From: Paramecium sonneborni
Taxonomy: Eukaryota > Ciliophora > Oligohymenophorea > Peniculida > Parameciidae
NCBI GenBank assembly: GCA_905182985.1
Contig: CAJJDN010000159.1
Span: forward strand, 1-64,000
DNA: 64,000 bases
Direction of reading: 5' to 3'
The notes beneath the pieces were generated by a model. That model had not been told where the DNA came from. It searched no databases and saw only the letters and a list, made by a program, of their open reading frames with translations. The translations under genes and the position numbers were made by a program. Positions within the stretch are counted from its first letter, which is position 1. Each line of letters opens with the position of its first letter. Positions 36,711 through 49,408 of the stretch are shown in pieces.

Positions 36711-39700
36711 ATGGATTAACAATTATCTAATGTACTTTTATCTAGAGACAAATGGAAATAAGAAAGTAAGGTGACTAAGTGTGAACATTGTGATAGACAA
36801 TTCTATTATCTTTTCAGAACTAAGCATCATTGTCGTAAATGTGGTTTAGTCTTTTGCTCAGAGTAATATAAATTATTTTATAGAATAGTTGCAGCAGTAA
36901 CTTTATTGATGGTTCTCATTTTACATAAAATACAGAAAAAAAAGTAAGATTGTGTGGTGTATGTTATGATTAAGTATTAAAATTGTTGAAAGCATAAGGA
37001 TACAAATTAGATAATACATTTGAAAACAGAGTTGTTAGTGTCTCTATAGATAAGGGACCATTGAATTTGTCAAGAAGAGAATCAATACATAAATTAGATG
37101 ATCAATCATATACCATCTCTAGATCGCAAACTACTTAAATTACTGAAGAATAGGAAGATAATTTGAATAATGATTAAGAATTCAATCCTGAAATAGTTTA
37201 GGTCAGTATACAAAGTTATTTTCCACCTGAAGAATAAAATAAGAATAAAGAATCAGAATTACTGAAATCCTAATTATCCCTACTAAAAGAAAAATGTTAT
37301 CAACAAATGGAAAATATCTGTGATCATAGTTTAAAGATTTTTATTCAACCTTAAAGAAATCATGATAATCATTTTGAAGGTCTTAAATCAATAACTTACG
37401 ATTTTGTTAAACGAGCTGTAGAAGACATTTAGTTTTCTTCTCTAAATTCTGATCCTTTAGATATTACTTGTTATGTAAAAACTAAATTGCTCCCCTACAA
37501 AGATTATTCTCTAACTTGCTATTTTCCAGGAATTGTTATAAGAAAAAACATAGCATTGAAAAGAATGCAAACAGAGTTAATAAAACCTCGTCTTTTAATT
37601 ATTCATGGGAATTTAGATTTCATTGAAGAAACTCAATAATTTGATGATTTCATTATGAAAGAAAAGAGAGTACTTTAAGATTATATTGAGAAAATAAAAG
37701 AGCATTTTAAACCTACAATAATAATAGTTGAAAAATCAGTCAGTAAAGTTGCTTTAGATATTTGTTGTAAATTTAATATAACAGTTGTTTAAAATGTGAA
37801 AATACATCAATTAAGAAAAATAGCTAAATGTACAGGATCTAAATTTGTACGTCTTGATAAATTAGATGGTTATATTCAAAAAGAGACATAGGTGACTGGA
37901 AATTGTGAGAAAATATTTTTTCGCAATTTTCCAAGGCCAAATCTTGATAAATAAGATTAACTTGGAAAAGATAATACATTAATGTTTATAGAAACAAAGG
38001 ATGGTAAAAATGGTGTAACAATAATGCTATCAGGTCCTTAAGAAGATTTATTATAGAAATTGAAATAGTGTATAGTAGGTTGTATGAGATTAGGAAAGCA
38101 TTTTGATGTAGAAAGACATATTATACTTTGTGAATAGAAATTAAGATAAAATAAGTAATTTAATTTGTGCGTTGGTGATTTTACAAAATTTTTATTTGAA
38201 AAGGTGAATCTTAAAGAAGTAATAAAACCAGATTTAGCATATGTGAAAATAAATTATGCAAGAGCAGATATTCATAATTTTAATGATATAAAAGATATGA
38301 ATGCATTATTGGCTTATTAAAAAGAGTTTCCACCTTAAAAAGATAAGGTAGTTGATTTTTTTGCTGATATGTGTAATATGCCTACAGAGAAACCAAAAGC
38401 ATATTATCATTCAAATGATGATATGTCTATAGGTGCTTTTATTATTTTGAAAGTAGCGAATTTGTAATTCAGATGTGAATATTGTAAATTACCAAGAAAT
38501 AGTCATGTTTCTATATATTATAATGCAGGCAGATATGTAAAATTTAGTGTGGATGGTTAAATGAATTAGATAAAATAAATAGTATTATAAAAGGAAGAAT
38601 CATAAATTCAATAGAATGATGAGAATAGGACATTTTTATTAAAAGATTTGCCAAGTATTATAAAGTAGAATCATTCAAATGAAAAAATATAGATTGAAAC
38701 CTATTTCGAATGTAATTTGTGTATGTAACAATTAACAGATAGAGTAATTTTAAGCTAAAAATATTTAGAGTATTCATTTTTAAGATTCTTATAATAATTA
38801 TTCTTAACACATAATATAATGCAAAATCATTATTAGAATTCAAGTTCATGTAATCACACTTAAGTATAAAGAGTGTATTCATATTATGGATATCAAATGA
38901 AAGTAATGGTTGGAGAGTTTGATGTATATTAAACAACATTGTTGAATTTTTCAGATAATTCATTAGGTGATTATTTGAAGATATGGGAATAGAATTATAT
39001 TAGATAGCTTAGAGATGAATTAATGAATAAATTAAATACATTTGGAATTACACTTATTAATTTAATACCTAAATCTTTAGCTAAGGGAGAGATCGATTTA
39101 TTAATAAAATCAATTAAATAATTAAAGGAAGAATGTGAAAAGATTTTGTCTGAGACTTAATATAGTTCAATATTTTAAGTACTCAAACAATCTTAAGATT
39201 TTGGACTTTAATATAAAAATATAATGTAAAGTATTTCAGAACATAAGAAAAAAAAAGAGTTAAATCCAGATTTCAAAAATATTATTCAAAATGCTGCTGT
39301 TAATTTAAAGAATCAAGATTCAATATTAAATAATAATACAATTACCATTAAAACTACATATGAATTAGAAAAAGTGGATTCTGGTAATAATTTAAGTGAT
39401 GCTAAACAATATCATTCAAATTAAGAATTAGAAGAACATAATCTAATTTCTGGATAAAAACATTCCTTTTAAGAAATTGATGAAATCAATCACAGACATA
39501 ATTCAGTAAAAGCTGATTTAACAGATTTGATTATACCAACTCTTTATTCTCCTGAATTAGATACATAATAATCTCCATTATTTATTAGAAATCATAGAAG
39601 AAATGGATCTGAAATTCATAATAATAATAATAATAATGTAATTAATTTAGTAGATGCTAATCAATCATTAAATTAATCTATTCATAAGACTCATCATGAT

Positions 39701-41221
39701 TCGAATAAAGATTTAGATAATATAAATGTTGTATAAGCTAATAATTTTATTCCCACTTTTGAAATCAATTAAAACATTAATTTTTAAAAAGAATGGAACA
39801 TTAGTTCATTTCTTGCAGAATAATAGAAATTAGTTAAAAGTTAAATGATTTATGTAATTATTCTATTAATAAATTTATATAGGAATTTGTTCCAATATAT
39901 GAAAATCAACCATTATCGTATTTATCATTTACACTCAATCATCCGAAATATATGAATGAAATTTATTAAAAAGAAAGTAATTGCTTTCATTATAAACTTA
40001 AGATTTTGGAATGATTGAGACAACATAAAAATCATCTGAGCAAGCTAAAATGTTTTTCTAATAATTACTATCACCAAAAGAATAGAAATAAGAAGTAGAA
40101 AATGTTAGATACATGAGTGTTGATTTAGGTAATAATAATATCAATTAATAAATATATTAAAAATAAGATAATAAGGATATATTTATTTTGAAAATAAATT
40201 ATGATGTTGAAAAAAAGAATGATAAATCTAATACTTTAATTTTGTAATAACAATAATAATTTTAATAATAATAATTCTAATAATTCCAAATGAATTTATC
40301 CTCTTAATTTGATGAAGCTTAATTAGATAAATCATTACCATTAACTAATCAATAATAATTTGTACCAACAACTCAAGCTAGAAAGAATAAGTGGATAGAA
40401 GTTTTAATCTATTTTCCAACATAATTTGAAGCATTAAGATAATTAGCTGGTATAACACTTGCATAATTCATTAAATCTATCTCTTCTACTAATATTTGGA
40501 GTGCTTCTGGAGGTAAATCTTAGTCTAAGTTTTATAAATCTAATGATGAATTATTTGTATTTAAAAAGTTAGAATAAGATAAAGAATTCATGATGTTTAA
40601 ATAATTTGCTTTAGATTATTTTAAACATATGTATAGACATTTTTATGAATCTAAACCTTCTTTATTAAGTAAGATCTTTGGAATGTTTGAAATCAGAGAT
40701 AGAGGTTAAACTGAATATTTTTTAGTTATGGAAAATCTCTATTTTGGAATGGGTGATCCATCAAATCTTTTAGTTTATGATCTTAAAGGAAGTGAAACTA
40801 ATAGATTAGAAAAAAAAAAAAAAGGAGTGTTATTAGATACCAATTTTAGAATTGACAGAAATTCAGAACCTATTCCTATTCTTAAAGAAAATTATAGATA
40901 TAATGATAGAGCATTCTAAGTTTCATAATTATATATATATTTAGATCGATTGTAAATTCTTAAACAAACAAAATGTTATTGATTATTCTTTGCTATTAAT
41001 AATAGATTAAAAATAGAAAAAACTTAGAATGGGTATAATTGACTATTTAAGATTCTATACTTGGGATAAAGAAACTGAACATTATTTGAAATATCTATTA
41101 AAAGGGGGAATGGTATTATTTTCATCTTAAATAATATTTACAGGTTCCTACCATTGTGAATCCTGGAGATTATAAAAAAAGGTTTATTAATGCAATATTA
41201 AAATATTTTATACCAGTGTGA
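36711..41221 (+). CDS. PIKfyve/Fab1-type phosphatidylinositol 3-phosphate 5-kinase
   Basis: ATG 36711 to TGA 41221, roughly 1,400-1,470 aa after splicing. Residues about 10-90 are a FYVE zinc finger (CEHCDRQF, RTKHHCRKCG, FCSDCSSN, CGVCYD; the first intron is 26 nt) that binds PtdIns3P on endosomes. A TCP1/chaperonin-like domain (about 37400-38050) follows: RLLIIHGNLDF and IIIVEKSVSKVALDICCKF. A Cys-rich region (about 38400-39100) has CEYCKLPRNSHVSIYY and FECNLCMQQ. A long Asn/Gln/Ser-rich linker precedes the C-terminal PIP kinase (about 40270-41221), with YDLKGSETNR, NVIDYSLLL, LRFYTWDKETEHYLKY and PTIVNPGDYKKRFINAILKYF. This order is diagnostic of Fab1/PIKfyve, which makes PtdIns(3,5)P2 for endolysosome homeostasis. 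Middle introns were not all resolved. Confidence 0.92.
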
Positions 41222-41245
41222 ATTAATACATTATTAATACTTTTT

Positions 41246-41812
41246 TCAATAATATTAGTAAAATTTATCAACATTTCTGATATTATAATCCATTCTATTC
41301 TATAAATTATCACATTTTCTTAAAAAATCTGATTTTGCATCATTCTAATAAACTATTTAAGGAGTAGATTATGTCATTAATTATTAATTATAACCTAAAT
41401 TTCCTTGTTATAAACTCAAACTTGGTAATAACTATTATTAATTTAGACTTTGTTAAGCATTTTATAAAAATGGATTTGAAGGAGGATAATAATATTAAAC
41501 TTATTAAGGCACTCTGCTCATAGCCTTTTATCTTTTTTATTAATAATTTGATTATTGATTAAAACCAACAAATTAAGATGTATAATGAACTCTTTCTGGA
41601 TGAACTAATTCTACAGGATAATGTTATGGCCTATAAATTAAATCAGTCCATTAACTTCTATATTCAGAAGCTGGCAAATTTAATTAGCGATAACAATAAT
41701 CATCCAAAATTTTATCTACTCTTGCTTTCTTTTCTTTTTCTGTCTATTCTTTTATTTCTAAATATTTTTTATATGCTTAATCATCATTAAATATATCTGG
41801 TTATTCGATCAT
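41246..41812 (-). CDS. Gln/Asn-rich small protein, unknown
   Basis: An uninterrupted minus-strand frame of 188 aa (567 nt, exact). The first 90 residues are charged and may form a helix with an aromatic patch (PASEYRSQWTDLIYRPQ, YPVELVHPERVHYTS). The second half is rich in Gln, Asn, Ser and Tyr (QYYYPPSNPFLQNAQQSLN) and ends NVDKFYQYY. No family was recognised. It is convergent with PIKfyve, 24 bp apart. Confidence 0.65.
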
Positions 41813-41878
41813 ATTTAATTTATATAATTTTTATAATATTACTATTTTCATTATCAAACTTGTTCTAACTAATTTAAA

Positions 41879-42373
41879 TCATTCATTAATATTAATCTCT
41901 TTTAATTTATTGCTAATCTCCAATCTTCTAAAAAATATAAAAATTTTATTGGAATTAAAATGGAAAACTTAATTTGTGTAAATAAGAATAGCACATCTTT
42001 TTAATAATTGATTTTATTAAATATTATAATCACTCATTTAAAGCTTATAATTCCTTTAACAATAATCTTTTACAAAATTTTCAAAATATTCATTCAATTA
42101 CAAGAACCACCAATTTTTGCAACTTTCAAGCACTTATCCCTTATCTTAAATATCATAGGCTGATAGTTGTTTATTTACATCCAAAAGTTATTAATCTTTG
42201 TATAAAATCAAAGACAATGGTTATCTCTCAACAACCTCTGCCAGTTCTAATACTAAATCTGCAACAAGCATATTTTTAGGAATTCCTATAGTATAATTTT
42301 TATTTAGCTCTTGATATTAGACAACTATAGGTGTTTCTTCATTGTCTTAATTTGGTGGTTGTAATAAATTCAT
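41879..42373 (-). CDS. Ubiquitin-like domain protein
   Basis: A minus-strand frame of 164 aa beginning MNLLQPPNQDNEE. Residues about 25-90 fit a ubiquitin-like beta-grasp (NYTIGIPKNMLVADLVLELA, SLILYKDQQLLDVNKQL, QDKGQVLE). In the current frame the tail is long and AT-rich (ESCKNWWFLQLNEYFE...). One base less in the A-run after QVLE would instead give VAKIGGSCN and a stop at 42094, which looks like the end of a ubiquitin-like protein and matches the layout of the gene at 50145-50396. A 1-nt error or frameshift is therefore plausible. Confidence 0.6.
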
Positions 42374-42757
42374 ATTTATTATAAATATTATTTTTTTAAT
42401 TTCTAGCTAAAAAAATCTATTTCGGATATAAGTCTATTTATATATCTTTGATTATAATTAATCTATATATTTACATGATGTATTCATTTTCTATATATAT
42501 AAAATAGCTAATCTAATAAATATAAATAGTATTTTGTTTAAATTATTATTATTATTATTATTTAGAAAATAATAAAATGATAATAATTTATCTATAGATA
42601 TGTTTTTTATTTTCTATTTTTACAAAGATAATAATAATTATTTTTAAGAAATAGAATTTTAAAGAAATATTATTTGTTAGATGTAATTAAAAATTTAATT
42701 TTAATTATATATGTTTAAGTATAAGGTATTTATTATGTTAAGAAATATGTAAATATC
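42374..42757. other. Spacer upstream of 5S rRNA gene
   Basis: AT-rich DNA with a short ATT trinucleotide run near 42545. No gene was seen. The last bases before the 5S gene (AAATATC) recur before the second 5S copy. Confidence 0.5.
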
Positions 42758-42877
42758 GTTGTCGGCCATACTAAGCCTAAAGCACCGGATCCCATTCGAA
42801 CTCCGAAGTTAAGCGGCTTAAGGCGAGGTTAGTACTAAGGTGGGGGACCGCTTGGGAAGTCCTCGTGTTGACAACCC
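42758..42877 (+). rRNA. 5S ribosomal RNA, copy 1
   Basis: A 120-nt block starting GTTGTCGGCCATACTAAGCC and ending GTTGACAACCC, whose ends pair as the 5S terminal stem. The internal control region (AGTTAAGCGGC ... GGTTAGTACTA) and loop sequences fit eukaryotic 5S. It is transcribed by RNA polymerase III and is much more GC-rich than its surroundings. It agrees throughout with the copy at 49282-49401. Confidence 0.97.
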
Positions 42878-42884
42878 TTTTTTT
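42878..42884 (+). terminator. Pol III T-run terminator
   Basis: Seven Ts directly after the 5S gene, the standard RNA polymerase III stop. The following 28 or so bases are also identical behind both 5S copies. Confidence 0.85.
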
Positions 42885-43006
42885 ATTTATTTAATATTTT
42901 ATTATTAATATCATTTTACACAAATAATATATAATTTAATTTAATTTAGGATTTATTATTATTTATTTAAATAATATTAGTAAATCTAATCTAAAAATCA
43001 ATACTC

Positions 43007-44496
43007 TCAAATATCTTTTATTCGAGCCAATTCTTTCATTAATGGACCAATATTTTTTCCTTAATCTGCCTACTCTTTTACTGCTTTCTCAGCCCAAGTA
43101 AAAAATGTTTTATTTTCTATATTTCTTTATCTTTTTAACTCTTCATCATCTTAAAAATCCTAAAGTATTTATTGTTCTTTTATTTTCTATATATAAACAT
43201 AATGATATTACTTATTTTTATTCTATTTACTATAATTAATAATCTTTAACAGATTAATTTCTTTTTCGCTAATTATTTATATCTTCTTATTCTAACTTTT
43301 TCAATTCTTCACCTCTTAATTTCCAATATTATTAAAATTCTTTATCATTTTAATCTTTAATTATTTTATCTTTAAGTTGAAATTCTTTTATTATATTTCG
43401 GCTATCTTCAATCTTTTTTTTTTAAACTTCTTATTTAATTAATTTCTATTTTTCTACTTCCTCATCTTTCTATTCTGCATCCTAAATTTATTTATTAATC
43501 AAAGATTATTATTCAGCTTCTTTTTTTATTAGAATAGCAATTTAGGTATCAATCAACCTTTATCTTTATTCTTATTTTTCTCTAAATTTTAATTCTTCTC
43601 TTTATTTCTTCATTTATATAATCCTATCTTTTTTTTCTGCATGCAATTTAATTTCTTCTTCTTATTCTTTTTCTTTTTGTAATTATTATAATTTAAACTC
43701 TTTAATTTCTTCATTTCCTTTCTTAATTTCCAACATATTTTCATATCTCTTTCGTTTTCTTTCTTTTACAGCTTCCTCTTCCTCTTAAATTAATTTTAAA
43801 GCTCTTGCTTTATTTAATTATCCTTCAATTTTCTCATTCTAAATTTATTTAATATGATTATTTATCATTTCATCATGTTATTATTTAAGAATTATTTTTT
43901 ATTCTTATTTTTTTCGTTTTATTTATTCCTCTTTCAATTATTATGCATGATCAAAATTTGCCATAATATCTATTTATTCTTCTTAATACATCTTTTCTTT
44001 AATACTGAAGTAATTAAATGAATAACTTACTTATTGATAGTCTTTTTGTATTCATTTAATTACAATTAAGCATCTCTTTCTTAAAGAACATCTGAAAATA
44101 ACAGTTTCTATTAAAATTATCTAATAACAGGATTATTATCATAAATTAATCTATTTGCTCTCAATAATACATCTTGTTTTTATTTCTATTAATATTCATC
44201 TTCTTCTTTTTCAATTCTTCTACGTTCTTCTTCATCTTATGCAAATCTCTCAAATTATGATTAATTTTTTCTTCTTCTAATATTCATAGCACAAGGCCAC
44301 TTTTTGATTCTTTCTTATGATTTGGCATGTCTTACTATTAATATCTTTGATATTACAATTCTTATTTCTCAATCATAGTGTGATTATCTAAGATTTCACA
44401 ACTATTATTTTTCATTCTCCGTAATTAAGATAATGGAATTACAGATGTTGTTTTATTGTTAAAATTACCAGTAGTTGCTGCTCTGCCATCAAGCAT
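43007..44496 (-). CDS. Ciliary coiled-coil protein of the TPH (CFAP45/CFAP210-like) type
   Basis: Minus strand, ATG 44496 to TGA 43007, roughly 450-470 aa; introns not all resolved. After an N-terminus MLDGRAATTGNFNNKTTS the protein is one long charged helix of Glu, Lys, Arg and Gln. The stretch QFERFAQDEEERRRIEKEED, then VLLRANRLIYDNNPVIRQFQ, then KLLFSDVLQERDAQLQLNEY, resembles flagellar proteins of the trichohyalin-plectin-homology group that lie inside doublet microtubules. It ends GPLMKELARIKDI. I infer an axonemal microtubule-inner protein; the exact orthologue cannot be fixed by eye. Confidence 0.75.
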
Positions 44497-44664
44497 TTTA
44501 TTATTTTATTTATTAAAATATTGAATCAATAACTGATATAAACTCATTGTAAATATATCATCTAAATAAGAAATAAAACTATTCAGAATTATTATTTATT
44601 ATTATTTTAGAAATTTGCAAGAAAGATCTTAAGAAAGTATTTCATTAATTTCTAAAATTCAGAA

Positions 44665-46797
44665 ATGCGACATAGTGTTTAATTAGAGATGAACAAACCA
44701 TTAAAATATCCTTCTAATGATGTATGTTGGCCCTCGTTCTAATCATGCAATATCAGCTCTTTATCAATTTGCATTCATCCTGATAACAATAATCATATAT
44801 CGCTTAGTAAATTTAGTGATTTTGAAACTGAGAACACTCATGTTCCAAAAAATTTAGAAAAACTTTGTTCCTATCACAATCACATTAAACAATATACTCA
44901 AAAATCTTTTCTCCTTTACTATGAAAAATTTTGGTATTCCAAAATTATTTCATCCAACATCATTAGCCTTTCAATCCTTATTTTTAATTTCTATTTACCT
45001 TACTTTCATTTTCAGAACTCTATGTAATTAGTTAATTATAATTCTAGAGAATCAAATTCATAATATTTTCCAATTCTCCTATTTCTATTTATTTTAGAAT
45101 TATTCATTCAATCCATTAAACTACTTACTTAATTTCTAAAAGAGAAACCATTCTCTTTTTAATTACTCAATATTGTAATCTTAATTATTTACATACTTAA
45201 TCTCAAAATAAATGATATTTTTATCTTTACTATTTTAAACTTCCTTTTATTCTCAAGAAATTTTAAAATTATTTAAAAAATGCTAAGTTTAATCCTATTT
45301 ATTAATTATTAGTAATACATTTATTTTATAAAATAGGTAAATTTAAATTATAAAAATTATTATTGTTGTATTTTTTTAGATACATTACTTTGCTTGCATC
45401 TGGGGACTAGAATTAAAAAATATCAATTAAGAAGATTTTAATTACTCAGAGAATTTCTACAAATCTTTTTTAATGCTTTTTTTTGAAATTGATCAATTAG
45501 ACAATAAAAATCAATTATTAATAATAACACATTTAATTACTAACATAATCATAATTATATTTGTATTTACAAATTATTTTTAATCACAATAACAAATTTA
45601 CAAACATGAAATTACTTTTAATAATTTTAAGTTATTCATGAAATCAAACATGTTAGGATTAAAAGTTAAACTTGTTCTATATCATTATTCATTATTATTT
45701 TTAACAGTAGAAAATTAATTGAGTTTAGATAATGATACAAAGAAAAAGAAGTTGTTAGAGTATATTAAAATGAATTTGATAAAATAGGAACTGAAACATT
45801 TTAATTTTCTATCTTAAACTACAATCAACGAAATTAGTTAAAAAGGAGTATTGAGCTAAAATTCTAAATAAAAAGTAATTAAATTAATTATGTAAAGTAC
45901 TTTTCAACTGAGATAAATGGATTATTTATTATAATTGCTGGAAAAGTAAATATAGAATTTATGGGATTCAATCTTAATTTTGATAATCGAAAGATCATCA
46001 ATTAATGTTTGATAGAAATGATGAATTCTGAGTCTTAAGAGAAAATTAGATTAAAATAAGGTGATACAAATGACATTTTGTACTTTTATATTAATTACCA
46101 AGAATTTAATAATTGTTTAAAAAAATAGATAGAGAAAGTAATTGATAAGTTATAAAAATTAGGAGAAATTTTAAATATTAAGAGAGGATATTATGTTTAA
46201 TAATAATACTGAGGGATTGAATATTAAATGCTATTTTTGTAATCTGTATCATTCAACATTTAATTGTGGATGGCTAAATGTTAAAAGAAGATTCAAATAT
46301 GATACGAGTTATTAAGAGAGATGTGCAAAATTTGTAAGAAGAAAATGCAAAAAAGTAAAAGCAGGCATCTATTAATAAGTAGTTAGTAATTAAAATTTTA
46401 GATAACTAATTAAGGAACAAGTAATAATTAGATTTTTGATATAAGTTCAGATAGTTTTGAAGCATTTTCTGATTATTCAAGTGATAAATAAAGTATATCA
46501 AATTAACAACATCATTTTGATTAAATAGGAAAATAGAGTTCTATCATTTAAATTCATAAAGATATATTATAAATAGATATGATATCTGATAAAATAACAG
46601 ATCCTATAATAAGTAGTACTTTGATTAAGCATTTGTAAGTACCAGAAACAGTAATAAAACATCATGGAAATACCTAAGCTGGATTTTAGGATTTGGATTC
46701 GATTATTGATATTGATAAATTATAGGAATATGAACATTATAAAGTAAGTTACAATATACATAATGTACTAAAGATAATAAATAAAGAGGAATCATGA
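44665..46797 (+). CDS. Ion channel with cyclic-nucleotide-binding-like domain
   Basis: ATG 44665 to TGA 46797. With five introns (43, 23, 19, 23 and 30 nt) the spliced length is 1,995 nt, exactly 664 aa. Several hydrophobic helices fill residues 110-320 (IISLSILIFNFYLPYF, FPILLFLFILELFIQ, IFIFTILNFLLF). A pore-region text HYFACIWGLELKN with SFLMLFFEI follows, then TM helix IIIIIFVFTNYF. A C-linker (KKLLEYIKMNLIKQELKHF) leads to a cyclic-nucleotide-binding-like fold (INGLFIIIAGKVNIEF). The downstream CYFCNLYHSTFNCGW segment and Ser/Gln-rich tail resemble ciliate potassium channels of the CNG/EAG superfamily. The canonical GYG/GFG filter is not obvious. The first intron (43 nt) is longer than usual here and is the least certain. 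Confidence 0.8.
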
Positions 46798-46844
46798 TAA
46801 TTTTATAATTTTAAGGATTTGTATATAAAAATATAATAAAAATA

Positions 46845-47416
46845 ATGTCATATTCATTGCTTCATAAGTTTTCAAATAAGTCTGTCTAATAAATAGTTTA
46901 AGAGTTGATGTATGATGAATACTTAGAAAGAGATAATTTGTTTAGAAATGCTTTTAATTCATTACCTTTGAAGGCTGTAAAAAAAAAGATTGTATTTTCA
47001 AAGAACATATACAATAATTATTTACAGTAGTCACCAAATTCTGGAACTCCATAAAATAATTAATGCAAAGTTATTGGAGTGATGGCAGCTTAAAAGAAAA
47101 AGAATCAAGATGTTATCATAAATGTGTCAGTAAATGATTTTTTTATTTTAGTCCAAAGAATGTTAAAAAGGTAAGTAAGCCTAAAGAAATAAGAGGATTG
47201 TCAATATCTGATCATATGGATAATATAATTAGAGAAAAAACTATTTTACCTCAAATCTAAAAATAATCACATTTAAGTTTAGTGTTTAATGATGATGATT
47301 TTGAAGGATATAAATTGAAATCTGAAGAAATGACTTTAGAGATTGATGAATATATGCAAATGAAGAGAGATAAGGAAAGTTTTTAGTTGCCTAATATATA
47401 CTCAAGAAATTAATGA
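46845..47416 (+). CDS. Small unknown protein
   Basis: ATG 46845 to TGA 47416. Introns of 19 and 22 nt give 531 nt, exactly 176 aa. It begins MSYSLLHKFSNKSVQQIVQ, contains ELMYDEYLERDNLFRNAFNS, a basic middle, and an acidic C-terminal third (NDDDFEGYKLKSEEMTLEID). No domain was recognised. The introns were chosen to keep the frame and are tentative. It lies on the same strand 47 bp after the channel gene. Confidence 0.55.
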
Positions 47417-47608
47417 TTATTTGATTATAATCTCGTTATGATGCGATTTAATAATATTTATTGTAATAAATATATTATATTAAAAGTTTGGTTAAAGAGA
47501 GACAGTCAAATAAATTAAATAAATTATTGACTTACAATAAAATGGCCATGTATAATTTAATAAATATATAAATTAGAATTATAATTTAATTAAAATAAAA
47601 GGGAACAA

Positions 47609-48337
47609 ATGTCTAAAAAGAAGAAAGGCTTGTATTTCATAGAATAGATTCTCGATTATAAACAATACAATGGATAAAAATACTATCTTGTTAAATGGTA
47701 GGGATATAATATCAGAGATTGTACATGGGAAAAACCTGAGAAGATTCCTAATATCACTTAATATTTAAGTGAATACGAGTAGAATATCAGAAATTTAGGA
47801 TCCAATTTTTATCAAATTGAGAATGATGAACCACCTTAATTAGAAGATTTCATTGGAGTACCGAGTTAACAAAAATAAACTGTATTGCAATAATAATAAG
47901 AATAAATAAAGAAACTTACAGATTAAGTTAGTGTGTTAAAACAAGAATTAACAAAAGTACAAAAACAGTAGAAAGACATAATATAGATGATATAAACTAT
48001 ACCACAAGAGAAGAAAGTCCACCATCCAAATTAATAACAGGATTCTGAGAATATTTAGGATTCTATTTCGGAATTATCTCAAAAGAATACTGAGGTCAAG
48101 TAACCAAATGAAGGTGGATTCGAATATGGTGATCAATTAGATAAAATAGGATAGGCTGCATAGATCAAATAAACAGGCATTAAAATGTATTATTTATTAT
48201 GGCAAAAAAGACCAAATGGTACACTTATATTCAATTTATTAGGTATTATTCCCAAAAATCGATGGGTGAACAGTGATTATTTGTAAAAATATGATATCAA
48301 GTCATTGTGTTACTATCTTTAAAAAAAATTATAATGA
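47609..48337 (+). CDS. Chromodomain (HP1-like) protein
   Basis: A single exon of 242 aa (729 nt, exact). Residues about 7-55 are a chromodomain: GLYFIEQILDYKQYNGQKYY, then LVKWQGYNIRDCTWEKPEKI. The three aromatic cage positions appear as Tyr/Phe near the start, the Trp of KWQGY and the Trp of CTWE, so methyl-lysine binding is plausible. A Gln/Lys coiled linker (residues 85-150) follows. The C-terminal 60 residues (KMYYLLWQKRPNGTLIFNLL, RWVNSDYLQKYDIKSLCYYL) may be a chromoshadow-like domain. Chromo plus chromoshadow is the HP1 layout, used in heterochromatin and, in ciliates, in genome rearrangement. Confidence 0.87.
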
Positions 48338-49281
48338 TTTTATTTAATATCAATAAATAATTAATCAAAACAATAGAAACCTCTATAATTTCAATTATGT
48401 TTGAAAATCATATACAATTTATTGATTTTGTAAATTTACATTTATTATTATCAAATAATAATAATGCAAATTTGTTATTAAAAGTCATATTTTCAACATC
48501 TAATCTAATGCATTCTTAAATTATATAGATTTTGTTAAAATAAACTATGGAGAATATCATATAAGAGATATACCTCATATTTATTTAAAGAATATCAATT
48601 TCCATTTATTCTCAATCATATATGTTAAAAATTTATCTATGAAATATAATTATCTTTTAAATTCAATACAATCATTTCCCAATTATTGCATAAGACCTTA
48701 TTGCAGAATATCATATAATTTAATTATTTGATCACATCTAAGACAAATAAAAGCTTAAAAATAATATTTAATATATTGTTTTCGGGCCGTAAATCAAAAT
48801 TTAAGCTCAAATCAAATAGAACTGGCCTTACTTTATATATAAACAGTTAAAGATGATTCAGAGAAGGTATTCTATATAATCTTTTTACTTCTATAAAAGA
48901 TGTTGCTAAACAAAAAAAACCATAAATTGGATTACAAATAATTCTTCAAAATTTGATAATTTATTATGAGTTCAAAGCTAAAGCTGATATTATTGATAAA
49001 TCATATGTGGGTTATCTATTTTATTAGTTTAATTTGTAATTCTATTTTATAGACTTTCTTATAAAGCTAAGTAAATCATTAAAAAAAAAGTCCTGATATG
49101 AGATATAATGATTTCATATATACAATATTTGAGTATGATATCATTATTTTAAATCTATTTTTCTTTGATAAACTTTGCCATAAAATAAAGATTTAGATAT
49201 CGATAATTATGTTTATTAATTTAAATTATATAATTATATTTAAACCTTCATCTATAAATAATTAAATCATTGAGAAATATC
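48338..49281. other. Intergenic with one open stretch, no supported gene
   Basis: AT-rich. A TGA-free run of about 65 codons at 48899-49096 reads DVAKQKKPQIGLQIILQNLI but lacks a start codon or intron that joins cleanly. It may be a relic. Nothing else was seen. Confidence 0.4.
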
Positions 49282-49401
49282 GTTGTCGGCCATACTAAGC
49301 CTAAAGCACCGGATCCCATTCGAACTCCGAAGTTAAGCGGCTTAAGGCGAGGTTAGTACTAAGGTGGGGGACCGCTTGGGAAGTCCTCGTGTTGACAACC
49401 C
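49282..49401 (+). rRNA. 5S ribosomal RNA, copy 2
   Basis: The same 120-nt gene as at 42758-42877, on the same strand, about 6.5 kb away, with identical close 3' flank. Dispersed 5S copies rather than a tandem array are suggested by this spacing. Confidence 0.97.
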
Positions 49402-49408
49402 TTTTTTT
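49402..49408 (+). terminator. Pol III T-run terminator
   Basis: Seven Ts directly after the second 5S gene, followed by the same ATTTATTTAATATTTT flank as copy 1. Confidence 0.85.
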
